A stretch of 46,212 nt of DNA, from contig DBDA01000005.1 of assembly GCA_002293375.1 (NCBI GenBank), forward strand, positions 2,708 through 48,919, in the 5' to 3' direction. Positions 25,310 to 33,572 of the stretch are shown one piece after another; the stretch's first letter is position 1; every line of letters starts with the position of its first letter. The stretch comes from Odoribacter sp. UBA944. Its GTDB lineage: Bacteria > Bacteroidota > Bacteroidia > Bacteroidales > Marinifilaceae. A program made the translations under genes and the position numbers. Under the pieces are notes generated by a model, which ran no database searches, was not told where the DNA came from, and saw only the letters and a program-made list of their open reading frames with translations.

Positions 25310-26394
25310 TCGTCCAACAGTTCGTAGGCAGCCGTAAAAGAGCTGATCCGATTCGCCATGACGTTGGCTTCGGCCGTTTTCAATTGCTCCTTCTCCTTCT
25401 CGTAGAAACGGCTTTTCAGTTGCTCGTTGATGGTTTCATACATCCAATACTTGGCCTGTTCGCTCCGGCGTTTGTCGAAATAGCCGTTCTGTTGGGTCGT
25501 GTTACAATAGTCTAATATAGTTTCCCACACCTCTTTAATCCCTCTTCTTTCGTAAGCAGAAGCGGTCAATACCTTCGGTTCACTCCCCGATTCGTGCGGG
25601 GGGAACAGGTGCAGGGCGGTCTGCAACTGCGCCTTGGCCAATTCCGCTTTTTGAATATTGTTCCCGTCCGCTTTGTTGATAACAATGCCGTCGGCCATCT
25701 CCATAATGCCCCGTTTGATCCCTTGCAACTCATCCCCGGCTCCGGCAATCTGCACCAACAGGAAAAAATCGACCATGGAGTGGACGGCCGTTTCGCTCTG
25801 CCCCACGCCGACAGTCTCGATCAGGATGATATCGAACCCGGCCACCTCGCAGAGGATCATCGCTTCCCGGGTTTTGCGGGCCACTCCACCCAGGGAGCCG
25901 GCCGAAGGGGAGGGGCGGATGTAAGCATGCGGATCGCCCGCCAGCTCCTCCATGCGGGTTTTATCCCCCAGAATACTCCCTTTGGAGCGCTCGCTGCTGG
26001 GGTCAATGGCCAAAACGGCTATCCGGTGCCCCTGTGCCGTCAGGAACTTTCCGAAACTCTCGATAAAGGTACTTTTTCCGGCCCCGGGAACCCCGGTGAT
26101 GCCGATGCGGATAGACCCTCCGGCCGAAGGCAGGCAACGCCGGATCACCTCCTGCGCCACAGTCTGGTGTTCGGTTTTGGAACTCTCCACCAGGGTAATG
26201 GCCTGGCTCAGGATATTGATGTCCCCTTTCAGAATACCGTTTACATACGCATCAACCCCCAACTCCTTCTTCCGGAGGCCGCTCAGGCGGGCGGCCAAAT
26301 TCGGGTTCACCGGGTCCGGTTGGGCGATCCCTTTGTTTACCTTCAATCCTTCGTATTCCGGGGAATTTTCCGGGTGTTCAAAATCTGTTCCCAT
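25297..26394 (-). CDS. meaB: methylmalonyl-CoA mutase-associated GTPase MeaB
   Basis: This 365-residue protein is a G3E-type GTPase of the MeaB/ArgK group: P-loop GVPGAGKSTFIESFG, LAIDPSSERSKGSILGDKTR, FDIILIETVGVGQSE and VINKADG. It guards and reloads the B12-dependent methylmalonyl-CoA mutase. The mutase genes are not in this window, but the decarboxylase operon of the same pathway is at 31928-36371. The 3' end overlaps the convergent nuclease-domain gene by 13 bases. Confidence 0.95.
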   Translation of the reverse strand: MGTDFEHPENSPEYEGLKVNKGIAQPDPVNPNLAARLSGLRKKELGVDAYVNGILKGDINILSQAITLVESSKTEHQTVAQEVIRRCLPSAGGSIRIGITGVPGAGKSTFIESFGKFLTAQGHRIAVLAIDPSSERSKGSILGDKTRMEELAGDPHAYIRPSPSAGSLGGVARKTREAMILCEVAGFDIILIETVGVGQSETAVHSMVDFFLLVQIAGAGDELQGIKRGIMEMADGIVINKADGNNIQKAELAKAQLQTALHLFPPHESGSEPKVLTASAYERRGIKEVWETILDYCNTTQQNGYFDKRRSEQAKYWMYETINEQLKSRFYEKEKEQLKTAEANVMANRISSFTAAYELLDDYFS

Positions 26395-26452
26395 GGGTGT
26401 CCAGCTTTTTAAAGAGTGAAATAAAAGCAGCCTTTTCTCTTAACTCATAAAA

Positions 26453-26573
26453 GATGTTCACAAAACGCTTATCTGCGAAGCTGCTGATTTTCAGGCGGAC
26501 GGGAGCATACTAACGTATGTGACCGACGACTGATAAATCAAGCAATGAAGCAGATAAGTGCTTTTTGGACATC
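26453..26573. repeat. long imperfect palindrome of 121 bp between meaB and ribH
   Basis: The outer arms 26453-26476 and 26550-26573 are complementary at about 19-20 of 24 positions (cores CTTATCTGC and GCAGATAAG). The inner parts also pair in blocks, and the centre is CATAC-TAAC-GTATG (26506-26519). Both pairs share the same midpoint (about 26513), so the whole element folds into one long hairpin. It lies just after the ribH stop and before meaB, on whose strand it would be transcribed. It could be a dispersed MITE/REP-like repeat or an RNA structure. Confidence 0.75.
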
Positions 26574-26577
26574 TTCG

Positions 26578-27039
26578 TTAGATCTGCTTCAACAGATTGA
26601 CCATCTCAATAGCGCTCACCACTGCGTCAAACCCCTTATTTCCTGCCTTGGTACCGGCCCGTTCCACCGCTTGTTCAATGGAATCGGTTGTCAGCACCCC
26701 GAAAATAACGGGAATACCGGTCTGGATGCCGACATTAGCAATCCCTTTGGTGGTTTCGTTGGCCACCATGTCAAAGTGCGGAGTAGCGCCGCGAATAACA
26801 GCCCCCAGACAGATCACCGCATCATATTTGCCGCTCTCCGCCATCTTTTTCGCTACCAGCGGGATCTCAAAAGCGCCCGGCACCCACGCCAGGTCGATGT
26901 TCTTCTCCTCCCCGCCGTGGCGTACAAAAGCATCCTTGGCGCCCCCCAGCAGTTTAGCCGTAATAAACTCATTGAACCGGCCGGCCACGATGCCGATCTT
27001 CTGGCCCTCGGCCAACAATTTTCCTTCCAGTAAATTCAT
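26578..27039 (-). CDS. ribH: 6,7-dimethyl-8-ribityllumazine synthase
   Basis: This 153-residue protein has the lumazine synthase motifs VAGRFNEFITAKLLGGA, WVPGAFEIPLVAKKM, VICLGAVIRGATPHFDMVAN and FGVLTTDSIEQAVERAG. It condenses the RibD-derived pyrimidine with the 4-carbon phosphate from RibBA and usually assembles into 60-subunit capsids or pentamers. It is the last gene of ribD-ribE-ribBA-ribH, 20 bases after ribBA. Confidence 0.97.
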   Translation of the reverse strand: MNLLEGKLLAEGQKIGIVAGRFNEFITAKLLGGAKDAFVRHGGEEKNIDLAWVPGAFEIPLVAKKMAESGKYDAVICLGAVIRGATPHFDMVANETTKGIANVGIQTGIPVIFGVLTTDSIEQAVERAGTKAGNKGFDAVVSAIEMVNLLKQI

Positions 27040-27059
27040 GGTATTTGATTTTTAAATTA

Positions 27060-28292
27060 TTATTTCTCTTCGTTTTTCCAATCCTCTTTCACATGCAGGA
27101 TGTGCCCCATTTTTTTGTATTTGGTGTAGAGGTAAAATTCATTTTTCTCGTTGCAGCTCATTTCAATGGGTTCGCGTCCGGTCACCTCCAGGCCGTATCC
27201 GTCCAGTCCTTTGATCTTTAACGGATTGTTGGTCATCAGGATCAGTTTTTTTACCCCCAGGTCGGCCAAAATTTCAGCCCCGGTGCCGTATTCCCGCAGA
27301 TCGGCCTTGAACCCCAACGCCAGATTGGCTTCCACCGTATCCATGCCGCCGTCCTGCAATTGATAGGCGCGTAACTTGTTGATCAATCCGATCCCCCGGC
27401 CCTCCTGCCGCATATACAGCAGAACACCGCGCCCGGCCCGCTCGATCCTCCGCATCGCTTCGCTCAACTGATCCCCGCAATCGCAACGCAGGGAACCGAA
27501 AGCATCACCGGTCAGGCATTCGGAGTGCACCCGGCACAACACCGGTTCGCCGTTGGCCACATCCCCCTTCACCAAAGCGACATGGTGCTCGCCGTTGATC
27601 TTGTTCACGTACCCGTACGCCTTAAAGATACCATATTTGGTGGGCATCTCCGCTTCCGTCACCCGTTCCACCAACACCTCCGTGTGGCGCCGGCAAGCGA
27701 TCAGGTCGGCCACGGTGATAAACTTCAACCGGTGTTTTTTGGCAAAAGCGGCCAACTCCGTCGTCCGCATCATCTCCCCATCCTCCCGCATAATCTCGCA
27801 ACAGAGGCCGCACTCCTTCAATCCGGCCATCCGCATCAGGTCCACGGTCGCCTCCGTATGCCCCATCCGTTCCAGCACGCCGCCCGGTTTGGCCTCCAAC
27901 GGGAACATGTGCCCCGGCCTCCGGAAATCGGTGGGTTTCGCCCCTTCCTCCACGCTTTTCAACGCAGTCACGGAACGTTCCTGCGCCGAAATACCCGTTC
28001 CGGTAGAGATGTGGTCGATGGATACCGTAAAAGCCGTGGCGTGGTTATCCGTATTGTGCGTAACCATCTGCTGCAACTCCAATTTCCGGGTCAATTCCGG
28101 GCTCATCGGCATACAGATCAACCCTTTGGCATACGTGGCCATGAAATTGACATTTTCCGTCGTGGCAAACTCGGCCGCACAGATCAGGTCGCCTTCGTTC
28201 TCCCGGTCGGGATCGTCCACCACTACAATGATCTTCCCCGCTTTCAGGTCGGCCACCGCCTCTCCAATCGTATTAAATTTTATTTCGCTCAT
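27060..28292 (-). CDS. ribBA: bifunctional DHBP synthase / GTP cyclohydrolase II
   Basis: This 410-residue protein has two domains. Residues about 1-205 are 3,4-dihydroxy-2-butanone 4-phosphate synthase (VVVDDPDRENEGDLICAAEF, RRPGHMFPLEAKPGGVLER, GHTEATVDLMRMAG). Residues about 206-405 are GTP cyclohydrolase II, with the zinc motif CLTGDAFGSLRCDCGDQL, MRQEGRGIGLINKLRAY and LMTNNPLKIKGLDGYGL. It provides both starting branches of riboflavin synthesis. It lies 20 bases after ribE. Confidence 0.97.
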   Translation of the reverse strand: MSEIKFNTIGEAVADLKAGKIIVVVDDPDRENEGDLICAAEFATTENVNFMATYAKGLICMPMSPELTRKLELQQMVTHNTDNHATAFTVSIDHISTGTGISAQERSVTALKSVEEGAKPTDFRRPGHMFPLEAKPGGVLERMGHTEATVDLMRMAGLKECGLCCEIMREDGEMMRTTELAAFAKKHRLKFITVADLIACRRHTEVLVERVTEAEMPTKYGIFKAYGYVNKINGEHHVALVKGDVANGEPVLCRVHSECLTGDAFGSLRCDCGDQLSEAMRRIERAGRGVLLYMRQEGRGIGLINKLRAYQLQDGGMDTVEANLALGFKADLREYGTGAEILADLGVKKLILMTNNPLKIKGLDGYGLEVTGREPIEMSCNEKNEFYLYTKYKKMGHILHVKEDWKNEEK

Positions 28293-28312
28293 CGTCTCTA
28301 TATATCTATCGT

Positions 28313-28951
28313 TTAAAATCCATTTTCCTGCAAAAACCCGAGGCTCAATCCCGGTTTTTTTCCGCTTTCGCCCACTAATTTCTCCACATACCGGGCGATC
28401 AGGTCATTTTCCAGATTAACGGTATCACCCGGTTTACGGGAAGTCAGCGTCGTTTCCGCCTGCGTGTGGGGGATCACAGAGACCCGGAAAACCGCTTCGT
28501 CGACATAGACCACCGTCAGGCTCACCCCGTCCACGGCAATGGAACCCTTCTCCAACACATAGCGCAACAGGGCCGGAGCCGCCTCGATGGTGATTTGAAT
28601 GGCGTTGTCGTCCCGTTCCAGGGCGGTGATCCTTCCGGTTCCGTCCACGTGCCCGGCCACCAAATGCCCCCCCAACCGGGCGTTCAGCGTCAGCGCCCGC
28701 TCCAGGTTGACCCGGTCGCCCGGCCGCAACGCCCCCAATCCCGAACGGTTCACGGTCTCCGGCATCACATCGGCCCGAAAATAATCCGCTCCCAGCTCCG
28801 TCACCGTCAGGCACACCCCGTTAGTCGCAATACTGTCTCCTGTTTTCGTACCTTCCAATACCTTGGAAGCCCCGATCTCCAACACCACACTCCGGCTGCC
28901 CCGTGCAATCCGCCTGATGTTTCCGATCTCTTCAATAATTCCTGTAAACAT
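28313..28951 (-). CDS. ribE: riboflavin synthase alpha chain
   Basis: From the ATG at 28949-28951 the protein has 212 residues and starts MFTGIIEEIGNI, the family's conserved beginning. It consists of two similar lumazine-binding halves, each with a GDSIATNGVCLTV / GSIAVDGVSLTVV segment and GGHLVAGHVDGTG in the first. It dismutates two lumazines to riboflavin. A longer frame to 29098 would overlap ribD and encodes unrelated sequence. It follows ribD after 7 bases. Confidence 0.96.
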   Translation of the reverse strand: MFTGIIEEIGNIRRIARGSRSVVLEIGASKVLEGTKTGDSIATNGVCLTVTELGADYFRADVMPETVNRSGLGALRPGDRVNLERALTLNARLGGHLVAGHVDGTGRITALERDDNAIQITIEAAPALLRYVLEKGSIAVDGVSLTVVYVDEAVFRVSVIPHTQAETTLTSRKPGDTVNLENDLIARYVEKLVGESGKKPGLSLGFLQENGF

Positions 28952-28958
28952 ACGTCCG

Positions 28959-30068
28959 CTATTTTCTCTTTTCCACCAATCCCCGTATCCAAACATCTTC
29001 TCCGATCTTTCCGCTTTCCACCTCCCGCAGGCGGACTGCTTCGTGCATGTTTGCGATCCCTGTTCCCTCCACCGGGGTCGGCGCCTCCCGTCCCCCAATT
29101 AATTTGGGGGCGATAAAAGCCACCACTTCGTCCACCATCCCTGCGTTCAGAAAAGAGGCGTTTAACTCACCCCCCCCCTCCAGCAACAGGGAATCAATCT
29201 GTCTCTCTCCCAACTGCCGCAACAGATCAGGAATCGACACCCTCCCTTCCCGCTCTGTGCAGAGCAGAGTATTAACTCCCGCCGCCTGCAGAAGTTCCAA
29301 CTTGTCTGCACCGGCTTTCGTTGTGTGGGCCACAATCACCGGCTGTTCCCCCGCACTCCGGAAAATCCGGGAATCCGGCGACAAAGAAGCGGCGCTGTCC
29401 ACCACAATCCGGACCGGTTGGCGGCAACCGGCCACTCCCCGGCAATTCAGCAGGGGATCATCCGCTTTCACCGTTCCGGAACCGGCCACGATCCCCATAT
29501 ACTCGGCCCGCATGCGGTGCACCTCCCTTCTGGCCTCCTCACCCGTCACCCATTTCGAATCTCCGGTATAGGCTGCGATCTTGCCGTCCAGTGTCATCGC
29601 CGTTTTCAGCACCACCCATGGCATCCGGGTGGTGATATACTTTAAAAACACCCGGTTCTGTTTGGCCAGTCGTTCCGTTTCCACACCGCTCTCCACCGCG
29701 ATACCGGCGTTTTGCAACAAGGCCATTCCCTTGCCGGCCACCAACGGATTGGGATCCGTCAACCCCACCATCACCCTGGCAATTCCCTTCTCCAGGATGA
29801 CCTCCGTACAGGGAGGGGTTTTGCCGTAATGGCAACACGGTTCCAAAGTCACATACAAGGTAGCCCCGCGGGGATCCTCCGTGCAATTCCGGAACGCCTC
29901 CCGTTCCGCGTGCGGCCCTCCGTACCGGGCGTGGAATCCCTCGCCGATAATCCGTCCCTCCCGGACAATCACAGCCCCCACCAACGGGTTCGGATTGACA
30001 AACCCCTTGCCGTGTTCCGCCAACTCCGCGGCCCTGCACATATACTCCTTATCCTTTTCCGTTACCAT
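28959..30068 (-). CDS. ribD: bifunctional pyrimidine deaminase/reductase RibD
   Basis: This 369-residue protein has an N-terminal cytidine-deaminase-like domain with the zinc ligands in GGPHAEREAF and LEPCCHYGKTPPC, and a C-terminal DHFR-like reductase domain (LKTAMTLDGKIAAYTGDSKW, SLLLEGGGELNASFL, FIAPKLIGG). It performs the second and third steps of riboflavin synthesis. It is the first gene of the operon and is preceded by an FMN riboswitch and a hairpin that ends 10 bases before the ATG. Confidence 0.97.
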   Translation of the reverse strand: MVTEKDKEYMCRAAELAEHGKGFVNPNPLVGAVIVREGRIIGEGFHARYGGPHAEREAFRNCTEDPRGATLYVTLEPCCHYGKTPPCTEVILEKGIARVMVGLTDPNPLVAGKGMALLQNAGIAVESGVETERLAKQNRVFLKYITTRMPWVVLKTAMTLDGKIAAYTGDSKWVTGEEARREVHRMRAEYMGIVAGSGTVKADDPLLNCRGVAGCRQPVRIVVDSAASLSPDSRIFRSAGEQPVIVAHTTKAGADKLELLQAAGVNTLLCTEREGRVSIPDLLRQLGERQIDSLLLEGGGELNASFLNAGMVDEVVAFIAPKLIGGREAPTPVEGTGIANMHEAVRLREVESGKIGEDVWIRGLVEKRK

Positions 30069-30078
30069 ATTCCAACAG

Positions 30079-30112
30079 AAACAGCCCCGACCAAATAGGT
30101 TCGGGGCTGTTT
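30079..30112 (-). terminator. expression-platform hairpin of the FMN riboswitch
   Basis: AAACAGCCCCGA and its exact complement form a perfect 12-bp stem (30079-30090 with 30101-30112) and 10-base loop between the riboswitch and ribD. On the minus strand it is followed by a weak T-rich stretch and then the ribD start, so it could end transcription or block translation. Its 5' arm contains GCCCCGAA, complementary to TTCGGGGC in the riboswitch. Confidence 0.7.
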
Positions 30113-30145
30113 ATATCTTTATTATACGGATAATTCCTTTCCGTC

Positions 30146-30266
30146 TCGTCTCTTCTGCCATCCGGACTGTCACCGTCGGTACCGGAATTTCACCGGTTCA
30201 ATCCCCAAAGGGAGTCGCGGACTCTCACCGCCGGTAGGGAGTTACACCCTGCCCCGAAGAATACTT
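30146..30266 (-). promoter_or_regulatory. FMN riboswitch (RFN element)
   Basis: The minus strand reads the conserved RFN blocks in order: GGGGCAGGGTG, TCCCTACCGGCGGT, AGTCCGCGA, a variable arm closed by a GGTGAAATTCCGGTACCG block, CCGACGGTGACAGTCCGGAT, and a closing GAAGA that pairs with TCTTC at the start. The element senses flavin mononucleotide and switches off the rib operon when it is plentiful. It lies directly after the promoter and about 80 bases upstream of ribD. Confidence 0.95.
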
Positions 30267-30273
30267 CTGATTG

Positions 30274-30281
30274 CAAAAATA
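30274..30281 (-). promoter_or_regulatory. -7 promoter box of the rib operon
   Basis: Minus strand TATTTTTG, a perfect TAnnTTTG box. Transcription would start near 30267, which is the 5' edge of the riboswitch. Confidence 0.7.
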
Positions 30282-30324
30282 ACGATAATGTCGCAATAAA
30301 CAAAAGAAAAACTGCAATCCTGCA

Positions 30325-31572
30325 CTACTTCCGGTTCGAAGGTCCGAAAAACCGGCGTTTACGACCGGGGCGCTTCGCCTCGTTTCCCTTAGAAGCCGAC
30401 TGCGAAGAGGGAGCCGGCGAAGCAGAGACAACCGGCCGTTTTTCCGCTTTCACCGGTAACTCCGGGAGTTCTTCCGGCCGGACCCGTTTACCGGTCAGTT
30501 TCTGGATAGCTTTCAAAAGCGGCTCCTCCTCCGGACTGCAAAAAGAGATCGCCCTCCCGTCATTCCCGGCGCGCCCCGTCCGGCCAATCCGGTGCACATA
30601 CGTCTCCGCCACCTCCGGTAACTCATAATTAAACACGTGAGACAACAGATCAATATCTATACCCCGGGCGGCAATATCCGTCGCGATCAGCAAACGGGAT
30701 TTCCGGCTTTTAAAATTGCTCAGCGCCCGTTGCCGGGAAGTCTGGGACTTCTCCCCGTGGATAGACTCCGTTGTGATCCCCGCCCGGTTCAAATGTTTCG
30801 CCAACTTATCGGCCCCGTACTTGGTACGGGTAAAGACCAACGCCGATTCGATGGAAATATCTTTTAAAAGTTCCACCAACAGCGCTTTTTTATCATCTTT
30901 CTCCACAAAATAGACCACCTGGTCGATCAGCTCCACCGTAGAAGCAGGAGGCGTTACCTCCACCTTCTGCGGTTTATACAAAATAGTATCGGCCAACCGG
31001 GCGATCTCCGGCGGCATAGTAGCGGAAAAAAAGAGACTTTGCCGCTTCTTCGGCAACAAAGGCAAAATACGCCGGATATCATGTATAAAACCCATGTCCA
31101 GCATCCGGTCAGCCTCATCCAACACAAAATACTCCAGCTCCTGCAACCGGACAAAACCCTGATTGACCAAATCCAGCAAACGTCCCGGCGTTGCCGTCAG
31201 CACATCCACTCCTCTCCGCAGCGTCTCCACCTGCGGTACCTGCGAAACCCCGCCGAAAATAACCGTATGCCGTATGCCCGTATGCCGTCCGTACGCGCCG
31301 AAACTTTCATCAATCTGCAACGCCAGTTCCCGGGTCGGCGTCAGCACCAGTGCTTTAATACCCCTCCGGTTGTTATTCCGGTAGAGTCCTTGTAAGATCG
31401 GAATCGAAAAAGCCGCGGTCTTGCCGGTACCGGTCTGGGCGCATCCCAGCAAATCGCTGCCTGTTAAAACAATGGGTATGGCTTCTTGCTGTATCGGGGT
31501 AGGAGTTACATATCCTTCTTCTTTCAGAGCCTTTCGGATCGGCTCAATCAAATCTAAATCTTCAAATGTCAT
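30325..31572 (-). CDS. rhlE: DEAD-box RNA helicase, RhlE-like
   Basis: This 415-residue protein has the ordered helicase motifs: Q motif around YVTPTPIQQEAIP, AQTGTGKT, LTPTRELA, TPGRLLD, VLDEADRM, SATM, TDIAARGIDI and YVHRIGRTGRAGNDG. The C-terminal 50 residues are basic and low-complexity (SAPSSQSASKGNEAKRPGRK region), as in RhlE proteins that bind RNA. It unwinds short RNA duplexes in ribosome assembly or RNA decay. It is a single minus-strand gene upstream of the rib promoter. Confidence 0.93.
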   Translation of the reverse strand: MTFEDLDLIEPIRKALKEEGYVTPTPIQQEAIPIVLTGSDLLGCAQTGTGKTAAFSIPILQGLYRNNNRRGIKALVLTPTRELALQIDESFGAYGRHTGIRHTVIFGGVSQVPQVETLRRGVDVLTATPGRLLDLVNQGFVRLQELEYFVLDEADRMLDMGFIHDIRRILPLLPKKRQSLFFSATMPPEIARLADTILYKPQKVEVTPPASTVELIDQVVYFVEKDDKKALLVELLKDISIESALVFTRTKYGADKLAKHLNRAGITTESIHGEKSQTSRQRALSNFKSRKSRLLIATDIAARGIDIDLLSHVFNYELPEVAETYVHRIGRTGRAGNDGRAISFCSPEEEPLLKAIQKLTGKRVRPEELPELPVKAEKRPVVSASPAPSSQSASKGNEAKRPGRKRRFFGPSNRK

Positions 31573-31664
31573 GCTATATATTTAAGTGCACGAAGGTAAC
31601 AAAAAAACCGCGAAACAAAAACCCCCGGCTTTATCCGCAAGAATGACAACCTTGCACGAGCGCA

Positions 31665-31850
31665 GGGGTATTGTTTCTTTGGGAGCATTGGCGGGAACAA
31701 CGATCGTTGTCTTTTCTTTTCGGAGCGCCCGGAATCCGGCTCCCTGCAAGGGCGCCGAATGACCGAAGGGAAGAAGGCGGTTAGGATTCCAGCGAACGAA
31801 AAGGGATAGACAACCGTTGTGGAGACACGCTCCCAAAGAGACAATACCCC
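31665..31850. repeat. long inverted-repeat element of about 186 bp
   Basis: The end arms 31665-31686 and 31829-31850 are complementary at 21 of 22 positions (they carry TATTGTTTCTTTGGGAGC and its partner). Further blocks pair inwards in register: ACAACG/GTTGTC segments, CTTTTCG and GGAATCC (about 31730 and 31783). The whole element can therefore fold into one long imperfect hairpin. It fills most of the 355-base gap 31573-31927 between oadB and rhlE. No reading frame of interest lies inside. The shape suggests a MITE-like or dispersed intergenic repeat. Confidence 0.7.
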
Positions 31851-31876
31851 GGAGCGGTTCAGAGAACTCAATTGCA

Positions 31877-31909
31877 AAGGAGCTGCCCCAAAAATCGAGA
31901 CAGCTCCTT
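31877..31909 (-). terminator. hairpin after oadB
   Basis: AAGGAGCTG (31877-31885) and CAGCTCCTT (31901-31909) form a 9-bp stem with a 15-base loop, 18 bases after the oadB stop. There is no clear T-run after the stem on the minus strand, so termination strength is uncertain. Confidence 0.6.
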
Positions 31910-31927
31910 CAAAAAAATTCCGGCCTG

Positions 31928-33562
31928 TTACATCAGGAAACTGAGCAACGTCCCGGCGGCAACAGCAGACCCGATCACACCGGATACGTTAGGCGCCATA
32001 GCGTGCATCAACAAATAATTGGTCGGGTCGTTTTTCAAACCTTCCGTCTGCACCACACGAGCACTGTCTGGAACCGCCGAAACCCCGGCGGCTCCCAGCA
32101 TCGGATTGATCGGGTTATCCTTGGGCGAACACCAATTCATCACCTTGGCGACCAAAATGCCTCCCGCCGTAGCAATGATAAAAGAAGCGGCCCCCAATAT
32201 AAAGATCAGGATAGAATCACTGGTCAGAAAAACATCCGCCTGCGTAGAGGCCCCCACCGTAATCCCCAACAGCATCGTAATAGTATCGATCAACGCATTG
32301 CTGGCGGTATTGGCCAGACGGTTCGTAACCGTCGACTCCTTCAACAGATTCCCGAAAAACAACATCCCCAACAACGGAAGCGCAGAAGGGGCGATAAACG
32401 CCGTCAGCAACAGCCCGATGATCGGGAACATCTGTTTCTCCAGGCGGCTCACCTGCCGGGGCGCCCGCATCTTGATCTTCCGCTCCTTCTTAGTGGTCAG
32501 CAAATTGATCACCGGCGGCTGGATCACCGGAACCAGCGCCATATACGAATAAGCCGCAATAGCGATCGGTCCGATCAGGTTCTTCACGATCGTTCCGTCC
32601 GCCAACATATTGACCCCATTGGCCAATTTCGAAGAGAGGAAGATCGCCGTCGGGCCGTCCGCCCCCCCGATAATACCGATAGCACCTGCTTCAGGCGGTG
32701 CAAATCCCAGCCAAAGCGCCCCCAGGAACGTGGCGAAAATCCCCAATTGCGCGGCCGCTCCCAACAACATCAGGCGGGGGGCGGAGATCAGGGAAGAGAA
32801 GTCCGTCATCGCACCGATCCCCAAAAAGATCAGCGGCGGATACCACCCCTGCACCACCCCTTGGTACAGAATATTAAACACAGAGCCCGGCTCATAAATA
32901 CCCAACCCCAAATTAAAACCTTCCGCCATGTAGAACGGAATATTTCCGATAATGATACCGATCCCGATCGGGATCAACAGCAGGGGTTCATAATCGAACC
33001 GGATGGCCAGAAAGATAAACCCCAAAGCCACTAAGATCATGATCAGGTTCCCTTGCGTAGCATTCGCAAAACCGGTGAATTCCCAGAAATTCATCATCCC
33101 CGCCACCGCATCGGCGTGGTGGTGCGCATCCTGGTCCGCACCGGGAAACTTCAACAGCTCCCCGTCGAGGGTGCCGGTACGAACGCCCAGGTCCACCAGC
33201 ATATCCGTTGTTGCATATCCGGAACCGGAAGCATTCGGATTCAGATTTTTCGAGAATTGAGTAACTGTCCGCGGATTAAAGGTCAAAACCACCGTACTCC
33301 CTTGCAGTTCCCACTTACCGGTATACCGCTGCTTCAACGAATCCAACGTAAAAGTACCGTCCTTCTCGAAATTATAGGTTTTATAGCGTTCCACCCGGCG
33401 GTCGCCCACTCCCGTGGCATTGGGAATGTAGCCGCCGGCCCTGTTGACCCATTTCCCGTGGATCAGGGTCGCTTCCGGCCCTCTGTCGCCCGCCGCTTCG
33501 CACCGGAATCCGCTGAGAAGCGCCAACAACAGGGAGAGCGTAATAAGTATTACCTTCTTCAT
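31928..33562 (-). CDS. sodium-pumping decarboxylase beta subunit with an extra N-terminal domain
   Basis: From about residue 157 this 544-residue protein is the membrane beta subunit (OadB/MmdB family) of a biotin-dependent Na+ pump: GIGIIIGNIPF, VVQGWYPPLIFLGIGAMTDF, GIIGGADGPTAIFL (the conserved Asp near the Na+ site) and AGVSAVPDSARVVQ. It couples decarboxylation to sodium export. The first 155 residues are not part of the usual family, whose members have about 380-430 residues. They comprise a signal peptide and a small beta-rich domain (GKWVNRAGGYI, FEKDGTFTLDSLKQRYTGKW, GSTVVLTFNPRTV) resembling lipocalin-like domains, presumably outside the cytoplasm. It is the last gene of the mce-mmdA operon. 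Confidence 0.92.
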   Translation of the reverse strand: MKKVILITLSLLLALLSGFRCEAAGDRGPEATLIHGKWVNRAGGYIPNATGVGDRRVERYKTYNFEKDGTFTLDSLKQRYTGKWELQGSTVVLTFNPRTVTQFSKNLNPNASGSGYATTDMLVDLGVRTGTLDGELLKFPGADQDAHHHADAVAGMMNFWEFTGFANATQGNLIMILVALGFIFLAIRFDYEPLLLIPIGIGIIIGNIPFYMAEGFNLGLGIYEPGSVFNILYQGVVQGWYPPLIFLGIGAMTDFSSLISAPRLMLLGAAAQLGIFATFLGALWLGFAPPEAGAIGIIGGADGPTAIFLSSKLANGVNMLADGTIVKNLIGPIAIAAYSYMALVPVIQPPVINLLTTKKERKIKMRAPRQVSRLEKQMFPIIGLLLTAFIAPSALPLLGMLFFGNLLKESTVTNRLANTASNALIDTITMLLGITVGASTQADVFLTSDSILIFILGAASFIIATAGGILVAKVMNWCSPKDNPINPMLGAAGVSAVPDSARVVQTEGLKNDPTNYLLMHAMAPNVSGVIGSAVAAGTLLSFLM

Positions 33563-33572
33563 ATTCGCCCGA

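Noticed and set aside
28952..29098. Longer riboflavin synthase start
   Set aside because: The added residues overlap ribD and show no similarity, whereas MFTGIIEE at 28951 is the family's normal start.
31817..33034. 405-codon open frame on the plus strand rich in Arg, Gln and His
   Set aside because: It is antisense to the oadB gene; its composition is that of a mirror frame.
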